Shown in pieces: positions 1-6,643 of a stretch of 39,244 bases of DNA. A program made the translations under genes and the position numbers. A model generated the notes under the pieces. That model made no database searches. It worked only from the letters and a program-made list of their open reading frames with translations, and was not told where the DNA came from. The stretch is from Actinomycetota bacterium (GTDB taxonomy: Bacteria; Actinomycetota; Actinomycetes; Nanopelagicales; Nanopelagicaceae). The DNA lies in contig WLHB01000010.1 of NCBI GenBank assembly GCA_009702965.1, positions 1 through 39,244 of the forward strand, read 5' to 3'. The stretch's first letter is position 1; each line of letters begins with the position of its first letter.

Positions 1-281
1 GGCACATACTTCATTGAAGTATTTATTTAGAGAATGACGCTAGAAATTTGCATGACTAGTTGAGCCATTCTCTGGCATTGACTTATGGCACGCTGTTGAG
101 TTCTCAAGGTACGGATGCGCACTGCGTCTTAGGATCTCTCCTATTTTTCAGGGCAGACTGCCAAACTTAGTGCATAGCGCTAGGCACGGTCAAACCGGCT
201 AGATAGGCATAAGTGAGGAAGTAATGCTGTACGGCCCCCTAATCACCTTACGGCTACCTTCGGGGTACGTTCCACAGCAAG
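1..281 (-). other. Pre-16S rRNA leader of an rRNA operon (16S gene lies beyond the left edge)
   Basis: On the minus strand, downstream of tyrS, 91-110 reads ACCTTGAGAACTCAACAGCG. This resembles the TTGAGAACTCAA element (boxA/antitermination region) found in actinobacterial pre-rRNA leaders just before 16S. Two inverted repeats lie further downstream: AGAGAATG (29-36) pairing with CATTCTCT (66-73), and an ATACTTCA/TGAAGTAT palindrome near 6-22. They are candidates for leader folding or RNase III processing. No mature 16S sequence is in the window, so the gene must start to the left. tyrS followed by rRNA is a known actinobacterial order. The whole 1-423 stretch holds no protein gene. Confidence 0.72.
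164..193 (-). promoter_or_regulatory. Possible second rRNA promoter (P2)
   Basis: The minus strand has TTGACC (188-193), an 18-base spacer and TAAGTT (164-169), about 60 nt upstream of the conserved leader element. Tandem promoters are common before rRNA operons. The -10 box is weaker than that of P1. Confidence 0.35.
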
Positions 282-288
282 GAGCGTA

Positions 289-317
289 ACTATAGGGCTG
301 ACCAGTCTGGGGGTCAA
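289..317 (-). promoter_or_regulatory. Strong promoter (P1) of the rRNA operon
   Basis: The minus strand has -35 TTGACC (312-317), a 17-base spacer and -10 TATAGT (289-294). This is the best sigma70/HrdB-like promoter in the window and it lies between tyrS and the conserved pre-rRNA leader element. Transcription would start near 281-283, giving a leader of more than 280 nt before 16S. The hexamers and spacing are read directly; rRNA promoter function is inferred from position. Confidence 0.75.
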
Positions 318-385
318 ATCGGGTCCATCGGATATGGCTCTCAGGGGATCAAAAACGCAAAAAGCAGAGAAATTGATAGTTTTGA

Positions 386-435
386 GCGTAAAAAGTGGCC
401 TTTTTTTGCCTAAAGGCGGAACTCTAGGAGAGTTC
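386..435 (-). terminator. Possible tyrS transcription end: two small inverted repeats
   Basis: GAACTC/GAGTTC (419-424 with 430-435) forms a 6-bp stem that contains the tyrS stop codon. A second A/T-rich repeat, AAAAAG/CTTTTT around loop positions 396-399 (within 386-409), follows 10 nt later. Neither is a classical GC-rich stem with a U-run, so termination is tentative. Read-through into the rRNA operon is possible. Confidence 0.3.
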
Positions 436-1689
436 TACGGCGGCTAGATCGCGCTTACCTTTTCGCAAAACTGCATATTTTCCGCATAAAAAGTGGCTTT
501 TCTCGAGGCGGAAATCCTCTCCCGAAATCTTCTCATTATTGAGATATGCGCCACCTTCTTTAACGATGCGGCGAGCAGCAGATTTGGAGTCAACTACCCC
601 TGCAGCTGCTAGTAGATCGACCCATGTGGGAATTTCATCCTTTGCCGAAATCTGAACACGAGGTAATTCACTTAAGGCACTCGCTAACGTTTTCTCATCG
701 AGTGAGTTGAGATCTCCTTGACCGAAGAGAGCCTTAGCGGCTTCTTCAACGCGTGCAGATGTTTGCTCGCCATGGATAAGAGTGGTGAGTTCACGAGCCA
801 AGGATCGATGTGCGTTGCGTGCTCCTGGATTCTCGTTATGTTCTTTCTCGAGCTCTTCAATCTCTTGGCGAGACTTAAATGAAAATACTTTCAAGAAATT
901 GATTACATCTTTATCGTCTGAATTCAACCAGTACTGGAAAAAGGCATACGGCGATGTCATCTCTGGATCTAACCAAACACTTCCACCTGCAGTCTTTCCA
1001 AATTTGGTTCCATCTGCTTTGGTAAGAAGTGGAACTGTAAAAGCGTGTCCACTCCCGCCTTCTACGCGACGAATTAAATCTAGACCAGCAACAATATTGC
1101 CCCACTGATCTGATCCCCCGAGTTGCAATGTGCACTTGTTGCGACGGTAAAGCTCAAGGTAATCAAATGCTTGTAGTACCTGATACGAAAATTCTGTATA
1201 TGAAATGCCACCTTCAAGACGGTTGGCTACAGAATCTTTTGAGAGCATTTGATTGACACTAAAGTGCTTACCGATATCTCGCAGAAATTCAATGGCAGAA
1301 AGTGGTGAAGTCCAATCAAGGTTATTTACGACAACAGCTGGATTCGCAGCCACTTTAAAGTCGAGAACTGAAGAAACTTGCAGCTTGATTCGATTGACCC
1401 ATTGCTCAACTATTTCGCTGCTATTAAGACTGCGCTCTTCATTACGACCGCTGGGATCGCCGACCAAGCCGGTGGCTCCCCCAACCAGTGCGATGGGATG
1501 GTGACCTGCCAATTGAAAGCGACGAAGAACAAGAAGGACTACGAGGTTACCCACATGGATACTCGGTGCAGTGGGATCAAAGCCAATGTAGAGCGTTATT
1601 GGCTTCTCTAGGGCTGTTGCAAGTTCCTTCTCATCGGTGGTCTGTGCAATAAGCCCACGCCAGCGCAGGTCATCAAGAAATTGACTCAT
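424..1689 (-). CDS. tyrS: Tyrosyl-tRNA synthetase
   Basis: Cytoplasmic class I aminoacyl-tRNA synthetase that attaches tyrosine to tRNA-Tyr using ATP. The 421-residue protein has the HIGH-type motif HVGN at residues 45-48, the tyrosine-site motif with GGSDQWGN near 191-198, the KMSKS-type loop as KFGKT at 229-233, and a C-terminal S4 RNA-binding domain from about residue 355. Length is normal for bacterial TyrRS. The ATG at 1689 overlaps the argH stop (ATGA), so tyrS is the last gene of the arg transcription unit and is probably translationally coupled to argH. An rRNA operon follows downstream. The product is clear from motifs. Confidence 0.97.
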   Translation of the reverse strand: MSQFLDDLRWRGLIAQTTDEKELATALEKPITLYIGFDPTAPSIHVGNLVVLLVLRRFQLAGHHPIALVGGATGLVGDPSGRNEERSLNSSEIVEQWVNRIKLQVSSVLDFKVAANPAVVVNNLDWTSPLSAIEFLRDIGKHFSVNQMLSKDSVANRLEGGISYTEFSYQVLQAFDYLELYRRNKCTLQLGGSDQWGNIVAGLDLIRRVEGGSGHAFTVPLLTKADGTKFGKTAGGSVWLDPEMTSPYAFFQYWLNSDDKDVINFLKVFSFKSRQEIEELEKEHNENPGARNAHRSLARELTTLIHGEQTSARVEEAAKALFGQGDLNSLDEKTLASALSELPRVQISAKDEIPTWVDLLAAAGVVDSKSAARRIVKEGGAYLNNEKISGEDFRLEKSHFLCGKYAVLRKGKRDLAAVELS

Positions 1690-3113
1690 GCGCTCATCAT
1701 GCCTGAAAAGGCCTTGGACTTGGCGGAGAAATTCGCTTCAAACGCGCTGACTTCACTCTTGAGAATAGCCAGTTGGCGACCAAGGGCGGCAGGGGCAGTT
1801 CCACCATAGGTAGTGCGCGAATTGAGGGCGCCCTCGACTGTGAGCACGCCACGGATCTCGGGAGTAAGTGAAGGATGGATAGCAGTGAACTGCGCATCTG
1901 AAATTTCATGAAGTTCGATCTGGTTCTTTTCAGCTAGTGCAACACACTTTCCAGCCGCTTCATGAGCCATCGCAAAAGGAATATGTGCGCGAACGAGAAA
2001 GTCTGCAATCTCTGTTGCTAATGAATATCCGGTGGGGGCTGACGCAGCCATCTTGTCACGATCGAATTCAGTCGTGGCGACCATTCCCGCTACTGCTGGC
2101 AGAACGAGTGCCAAAGTATCAAATGAATCGAAGAGCGGTTCTTTATCCTCCTGGAGGTCGCGATTGTAAGCAAAAGGTAGCCCCTTAAGCATGGTGAGAA
2201 CTCCTGTGAGATTTCCAACCAGTCTTCCAGCTTTTCCACGCGCTAGCTCTGCCATATCTGGATTCTTCTTCTGCGGCATGATCGACGAACCAGTGGAGTA
2301 AGAATCTGACACCTTCGCCCATCCGAATTCAGTAGTTGCCCAAATGCACCACTCTTCACCGATACGTGAGAGATGGACTCCAACCATTGAAATGATAAAG
2401 AGAGCCTCGGCAACGAAATCTCGATCCGAGACACCATCGATGCTATTTCCGGCACTCTTTTTAAAACCTAGCGCGGTTGCAGTCGCCTCTGGTGATAACG
2501 GTAGCGAAGATCCGGCAAGTGCTCCTGAACCTAACGGGCTGACCGAAGTTCTGATAAACCAATCATCAATACGATCTAGATCTCGATTCAGTGCATGTAC
2601 ATGTTTTGCAAGTTCGTGCCCAAAAAGCACAGGCTGCGCATGCTGCATATGAGTAAAGCCCACTGCAGGCGCATCAGAGTATTCCTCAGCTTTTGCCACA
2701 AGTGCTTGCTGTAAATGAATGATCTTTTCAGCTGTTGCAAGCATTGCATCCATTGCATAGAGACGAAGATCCGTCGCCACCTGATCATTGCGAGAACGAC
2801 CCGCGCGAAGTGATCCGCCAATCTCTCCCAACTTCTCTGTCAGGCCTCTCTCCAGTGCAGAATGAACATCCTCATCAGATTCGTTGTACCTAAAGGCACC
2901 CGTTGCAACCTCGTGGGTTAGCTCAAGCAGTGCCGCACGAATCTTCGCGGAGACCTCAGGGGTCAATAACCCAGATGACTCCAAGACAGCAAGGTGCGCC
3001 AGAGAGGAACGTAGGTCATATGGTGCAAGACGCCAATCGAAATTAACGCTACGTGAAAGTGCAAAAACAGCATCTGCTGGTTCCTCTGAAAATCTTCCGC
3101 CCCACAGTGACAT
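1686..3113 (-). CDS. argH: Argininosuccinate lyase
   Basis: Last step of arginine synthesis: cleaves argininosuccinate to arginine and fumarate, in the cytoplasm. The 475-residue protein begins MSLWGGRFSE, as is typical for the family. An upstream extension of 42 codons is open but would overlap argR and does not look like ArgH. The start at 3113 follows AGAAGG about 7 nt upstream and lies 4 nt after the argR stop. The fumarate lyase signature GSSIMPQKKNP is at residues 275-285 and the catalytic-His segment THMQHAQP at 154-161. The gene ends in an ATGA overlap with tyrS. argG, the usual partner, is not adjacent. Confidence 0.96.
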   Translation of the reverse strand: MSLWGGRFSEEPADAVFALSRSVNFDWRLAPYDLRSSLAHLAVLESSGLLTPEVSAKIRAALLELTHEVATGAFRYNESDEDVHSALERGLTEKLGEIGGSLRAGRSRNDQVATDLRLYAMDAMLATAEKIIHLQQALVAKAEEYSDAPAVGFTHMQHAQPVLFGHELAKHVHALNRDLDRIDDWFIRTSVSPLGSGALAGSSLPLSPEATATALGFKKSAGNSIDGVSDRDFVAEALFIISMVGVHLSRIGEEWCIWATTEFGWAKVSDSYSTGSSIMPQKKNPDMAELARGKAGRLVGNLTGVLTMLKGLPFAYNRDLQEDKEPLFDSFDTLALVLPAVAGMVATTEFDRDKMAASAPTGYSLATEIADFLVRAHIPFAMAHEAAGKCVALAEKNQIELHEISDAQFTAIHPSLTPEIRGVLTVEGALNSRTTYGGTAPAALGRQLAILKSEVSAFEANFSAKSKAFSGMMSA

Positions 3114-3117
3114 TGTT

Positions 3118-3612
3118 CTACCTTCTCTTCTTAGCTCTAGTTTTTCCTGCAAATACCAGAAGTTCGCGCGCAAGTGCACTACCGCCATTGGCGTTCTTTG
3201 ATACAACAAGGACAGTGTCGTCACCTGCAATTGTTCCAATGATTTCTTTTATTCCTGAATGATCAAGAGAACTAGCAAGTAATTGCGCACCTCCTGGTGG
3301 CGTGCGAACTACTGCAAGGTTTCCACTGGAATCAACGCTCAAAATCAATTCCTGTGGCAATGGCATAGATCGTGCAAGAGAGGCGTCGCTATCATCGGAG
3401 ATCGAATACACCATTTCGCCTTTGTGATTTCGCATGCGAACTGCCCCGATCTCTTCAATATCTCTACTAGCGGTGGCCTGAGTGACGGCATAACCAGCCT
3501 TTTTGAGAGCTTGCACTAGATCCTCCTGGCTATGGATTCGCCCAGAATTTATCGCTGCAATTGCTGCAGAACGACGTGCCGATACCGTATTAATCGCTTG
3601 AACTTTAGCCAT
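3118..3612 (-). CDS. argR: Arginine repressor ArgR
   Basis: Arginine-responsive DNA-binding regulator. The 164-residue protein starts MAKVQAINTV and has an N-terminal winged helix-turn-helix (about residues 5-70, with QATASRDIEEI as the recognition segment) and a C-terminal arginine-binding/hexamerisation domain with GTIAGDDT. The ATG at 3612 has AGAGG 6 nt upstream and overlaps argD by 8 nt. An in-frame TTG at 3618 is a less likely start. It sits inside the operon it probably controls. The best operator candidate is the inverted repeat before argC at 6614-6643. Confidence 0.95.
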   Translation of the reverse strand: MAKVQAINTVSARRSAAIAAINSGRIHSQEDLVQALKKAGYAVTQATASRDIEEIGAVRMRNHKGEMVYSISDDSDASLARSMPLPQELILSVDSSGNLAVVRTPPGGAQLLASSLDHSGIKEIIGTIAGDDTVLVVSKNANGGSALARELLVFAGKTRAKKRR

Positions 3613-4780
3613 GATCAACCTCTTTCAGAACTTTTTTGAAAGTTGTAATAAATTTATCAATCTGAGATGTTGTGACAATGAGTGGCGGAGCGATTCGAAT
3701 CGTTCTTTCGTTGGCTGCATTAACGATTACACCAGCGCCCAGCATCGCATTAGCAAGTTCCTTGGCTATAGGAGAGGACAACTCAATACCTAAAAGAAGT
3801 CCTCTTCCTCGAATGTCGGCAACTCCTGGCGTAGACGACAGGCCCTTCTTGATTTTTCTCTCAAATACTTTTGCAGATTGCATCAGCTTCTTATTTTCAA
3901 TGACATCAAGGACCGCATTTGCCGCAGCACATGCCACGGGATTTCCACCAAACGTTGTTCCATGGTCGCCAGGCTGTAGCAATTGGGCCGCTCTGCCATA
4001 AGCGATCGTGGCCCCCAGTGGTAATCCCCCACCAATGCCCTTTGCCAAGGTAACGACATCAGGGTGAACATTCTCGTGTTCGAAACCAAACCATTGGCCA
4101 GTTCTTCCGATACCGGTTTGAACGCAATCGAAGACTAAGAGCGCGCCAACACGATCGCAGATGGCTCGCAGTCCAGCCAAATAGCCATCCTCTGGAGTAA
4201 TCACTCCGGCTTCACCCATGATCGGTTCGACTATCACCATCGCTGTCTTCTTTGACACCGCGCGAGACATCGCCGATAGATCTCCGTATGGAACGTGAGA
4301 AATTCCTTTGAGTAAAGGTGTGAATGGTTCGCGCTTTGATGGCTGGCCGGTCATAGATAGAGCACCCATCGTGCGACCATGAAAAGATCCCTGTGTTGCA
4401 ACGATGCGAGATCTTCCGGTACGCCGTGAGATTTTAAGCGCCGCTTCATTTGCTTCTGCACCGGAGTTACAGAAAAAGACACGAGCGTTGGAATCGCCTG
4501 TCATTTTCTGCAAGCGAGAGGCGAGCAGAAGGCCTTGCGGATGTGCAAAGAAATTGCTGACATGAGCAAGGGTTGAGATCTGCTTTGTCACCGCCTTGGT
4601 TACAGCAGGGTGCGCATGACCGAGAACATTTGTCGCGATACCCGCAAGAAAATCTAAGTAAGTCCTACCTTGATCATCTGTGAGAACGCACCCTTTGCCG
4701 CTTACAAAAGTGCGTGACGGAGTTCCATAATTGGTCATCATGACGTCGTCCCACGTCAAGACTGCGCTCTGTTTTCTCAT
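3605..4780 (-). CDS. argD: Acetylornithine aminotransferase
   Basis: PLP enzyme that converts N-acetylglutamate semialdehyde to N-acetylornithine with glutamate as amino donor. The 391-residue class III aminotransferase has PLP-binding NSGAEANE at 105-112, GSFHGRT at 131-137, the glutamate gate in GEAGV at 189-193, and the Schiff-base lysine in TLAKGIGGG at K247. The motif normally written D-E-V-Q-T-G reads D-C-V-Q-T-G here (Cys219, codon TGC at 4124-4126), which departs from the class III signature. The ATG overlaps the argB stop (ATGA), and the 3' end overlaps argR. Function is probably intact; the Cys substitution is the oddity. Confidence 0.95.
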   Translation of the reverse strand: MRKQSAVLTWDDVMMTNYGTPSRTFVSGKGCVLTDDQGRTYLDFLAGIATNVLGHAHPAVTKAVTKQISTLAHVSNFFAHPQGLLLASRLQKMTGDSNARVFFCNSGAEANEAALKISRRTGRSRIVATQGSFHGRTMGALSMTGQPSKREPFTPLLKGISHVPYGDLSAMSRAVSKKTAMVIVEPIMGEAGVITPEDGYLAGLRAICDRVGALLVFDCVQTGIGRTGQWFGFEHENVHPDVVTLAKGIGGGLPLGATIAYGRAAQLLQPGDHGTTFGGNPVACAAANAVLDVIENKKLMQSAKVFERKIKKGLSSTPGVADIRGRGLLLGIELSSPIAKELANAMLGAGVIVNAANERTIRIAPPLIVTTSQIDKFITTFKKVLKEVDHG

Positions 4781-5565
4781 ACGCTGACCAACGTTCCACC
4801 AGTATTTTCTAACGCTAAAGCGAAGGCCTCGGGATCTCTACCATCGATGATTCTGACAGCACGAGCTCCGCCATCAATGGCTTCTAAGCAGGCAGCAACT
4901 TTCGGTGACATTCCATCTGCAAAGGAATCCTTGATGCTAAATAATTCGTCACGGGAAATTGATGAGATAAGTGATCCACGATCTGGCCAGTTGCGATATA
5001 TACCTGGCACATCTGTCATGACTATAAGCGCCATCGCATCAAGTGCGCCCGCAATCGCAGCAGCTACTAGGTCTCCATTTACATTAAGCGCACCAGTTTC
5101 ATCGCTGTTTGACGCTACAGGTGAAACAACCGGAACCTTTCCCTGCTCTAACAACGAAAGAATAGGAGCGATATCAACGGCGGTGATTCGACCAACGAAT
5201 CCGAGATCAACCGAAGTACCGTCGACCAAACGAGTCAAAGTTTCGGCTTTGATGATTGTGCGCCCAGAAAGAGATTCAGCTGGGATTGAATGAGCGATCA
5301 GCGCCGCTGCCACTGCAGGACCCACCTGCCTAGCAAGCACTTCTTCGGCTACCTCAAGGGTGGCCGAATCTGTATAGCGAAATCCACCGATGAAGCGCGG
5401 CGTTATTCCACGGGCAACGAGTTCAGCGTTGACCTGCGGTGCACCTCCGTGGACGACTACAACACTCAAATTCTTTGCAAGGGCTTGGCTCAGCGCTTTC
5501 GCGAAAAGGCCCGAGTCATCAGACATAGCGTGACCGCCATACTTCACAACGAGTGTCGTACTCAT
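4777..5565 (-). CDS. argB: N-acetylglutamate kinase, short form
   Basis: Phosphorylates N-acetylglutamate, the second step of arginine synthesis. The 262-residue amino-acid kinase fold has the N-terminal KYGGHAM loop (K8, usually KYGGNAM), HGGAPQVN at 39-46 (usually HGGGPQ), and substrate-site GFRYTD at 61-66. It lacks the N-terminal helix of arginine-inhibited NAG kinases and ends in NTGGTLVSV rather than the IFTDxGxGT type of tail seen in inhibited enzymes. Length and termini are more like the arginine-insensitive E. coli enzyme. The start at 5565 overlaps the argC stop (ATGA). No argJ lies between argC and argB. Confidence 0.95.
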   Translation of the reverse strand: MSTTLVVKYGGHAMSDDSGLFAKALSQALAKNLSVVVVHGGAPQVNAELVARGITPRFIGGFRYTDSATLEVAEEVLARQVGPAVAAALIAHSIPAESLSGRTIIKAETLTRLVDGTSVDLGFVGRITAVDIAPILSLLEQGKVPVVSPVASNSDETGALNVNGDLVAAAIAGALDAMALIVMTDVPGIYRNWPDRGSLISSISRDELFSIKDSFADGMSPKVAACLEAIDGGARAVRIIDGRDPEAFALALENTGGTLVSV

Positions 5566-6590
5566 ATTCCAATTCCTTGAACGCTCAACCCCGCAGTGGC
5601 ATCAAGGCCACACATTATGTTCGCGTTTTGAACCGCTTGACCAGCAGCACCTTTGCCCAGATTATCAATTGCAATACTGACTATTGCGCGCTGAGTGTGG
5701 CTATCTACTGCAACTTGAAGGTGCGCAGAATTGCTTCCATACACCGAATGAGTGGCAGGCATTTCACCTTCAGGTAGCACTGAGAGGAAGTGTTGATCTT
5801 CGTAATAGCGAGAAAAGTGGTTGCGCAGCTCGTCGGAGGTAATGAGGTGATCGAGCTTGACCGTGATTGTTGCAAGTATTCCTCGCACCATTGGTGCAAG
5901 CATTGGAGTAAATGAAATTCGCACATCTTTGCCTGTCGCCTGCGAAACACATTGCTCAATCTCAGGAGTGTGCTGATGCACTCCCCCAAATTTATAGGAT
6001 GACATTGAGCCCATGATTGCACTCGCGAGAAGGTTACTTTTTACCGAACGTCCCGCACCCGATGTTCCAGATGCAGCGACCACGACCACATCTGTCAGAT
6101 CTGCAAAGTGAGCAAGAGGTGTAATTGCTAGAGCGGCAGCGGTGGCGTAACACCCTGGGTTAGCAATCTTCTCTGCTTCCTTGATCTTGGCAAACTGTCC
6201 TTTGATTTCTGGCAGGCCATAGACCCACTGGCCAGCATGCTTCCCACCGTAATACGTTGCCCACGCGGTTGGATCTTCCAGCCTGAAGTCAGCACCAATA
6301 TCCACAAATTTCATCATTGGTTTTGTAGCGACGATAGCTTCTACTGCAGCTGCAGATTCACCATGCGGAAGTGCGAGGAAAACAAGATCGCAGTCAATGA
6401 AAAGCTCTGGCGAAAACGGAGAGAAACGTTGACTGCTATACGAACCAAGGTGTGGATGCAAAGATGTGATCAGCTCCCCCGCATTCGAATGAGCTGTAAT
6501 TGCAACGGTAGAGAAGGTTGGATGCTCCGAGAGAATGCGCAGCAATTCACCCCCGGCATATCCGCTCGCCCCAACAACACCAATTTTCAT
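5562..6590 (-). CDS. argC: N-acetyl-gamma-glutamyl-phosphate reductase
   Basis: NADPH-dependent reduction of N-acetylglutamyl phosphate to the semialdehyde. The 342-residue protein begins MKIGVVGASGYAGGELLR with a GxxGYxG Rossmann motif, and the catalytic cysteine lies in NPGCYAT. The ATG at 6590 is preferred to a reading frame opening 12 codons upstream because homologs start here and a -10 hexamer, TAGACT, lies 7 nt before it; there is no Shine-Dalgarno site. It heads the argC-argB-argD-argR-argH-tyrS unit, which has lost argJ, argF and argG relative to common actinobacterial arg clusters. It is probably repressed by ArgR through the inverted repeat upstream. Confidence 0.96.
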   Translation of the reverse strand: MKIGVVGASGYAGGELLRILSEHPTFSTVAITAHSNAGELITSLHPHLGSYSSQRFSPFSPELFIDCDLVFLALPHGESAAAVEAIVATKPMMKFVDIGADFRLEDPTAWATYYGGKHAGQWVYGLPEIKGQFAKIKEAEKIANPGCYATAAALAITPLAHFADLTDVVVVAASGTSGAGRSVKSNLLASAIMGSMSSYKFGGVHQHTPEIEQCVSQATGKDVRISFTPMLAPMVRGILATITVKLDHLITSDELRNHFSRYYEDQHFLSVLPEGEMPATHSVYGSNSAHLQVAVDSHTQRAIVSIAIDNLGKGAAGQAVQNANIMCGLDATAGLSVQGIGI

Positions 6591-6597
6591 GGAAATG

Positions 6598-6626
6598 AGT
6601 CTATCAGAGGATCTATAATTATGCAA
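6598..6626 (-). promoter_or_regulatory. argC promoter, predicted to give a leaderless mRNA
   Basis: The minus strand has -35 TTGCAT (6621-6626), a 17-base spacer and -10 TAGACT (6598-6603). The argC ATG begins 7 nt after the -10, so transcription should start at or next to the start codon. The -35 lies inside the inverted repeat annotated as the operator. Confidence 0.6.
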
Positions 6627-6643
6627 TCATCTGCATATTTATA
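6614..6643. promoter_or_regulatory. Candidate ArgR operator (ARG box) before argC
   Basis: A near-perfect inverted repeat: TATAATTATGCA (6614-6625), spacer ATCATC, TGCATATTTATA (6632-6643), with 11 of 12 arm positions matching. The A/T-rich arms with TGCAT cores look like ARG boxes in general form. It overlaps the argC -35 hexamer and the pheT stop codon. Binding by the local ArgR is inferred, not shown. Confidence 0.55.

Noticed and set aside
1-423. Possible tRNA or mature 16S sequence
   Set aside because: No cloverleaf is visible. The 16S-like string at 249-260 is only 12 bases with a gapped continuation, so it is not a gene end.
3114-3239. 42-codon upstream extension of argH
   Set aside because: It lies wholly inside argR in another frame, carries no ArgH-like sequence, and the ATG at 3113 has a Shine-Dalgarno and the family-typical start.
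4847-5293. 148-codon plus-strand open frame opposite argB
   Set aside because: Antisense to a well-conserved kinase, low-complexity composition and no start signal.
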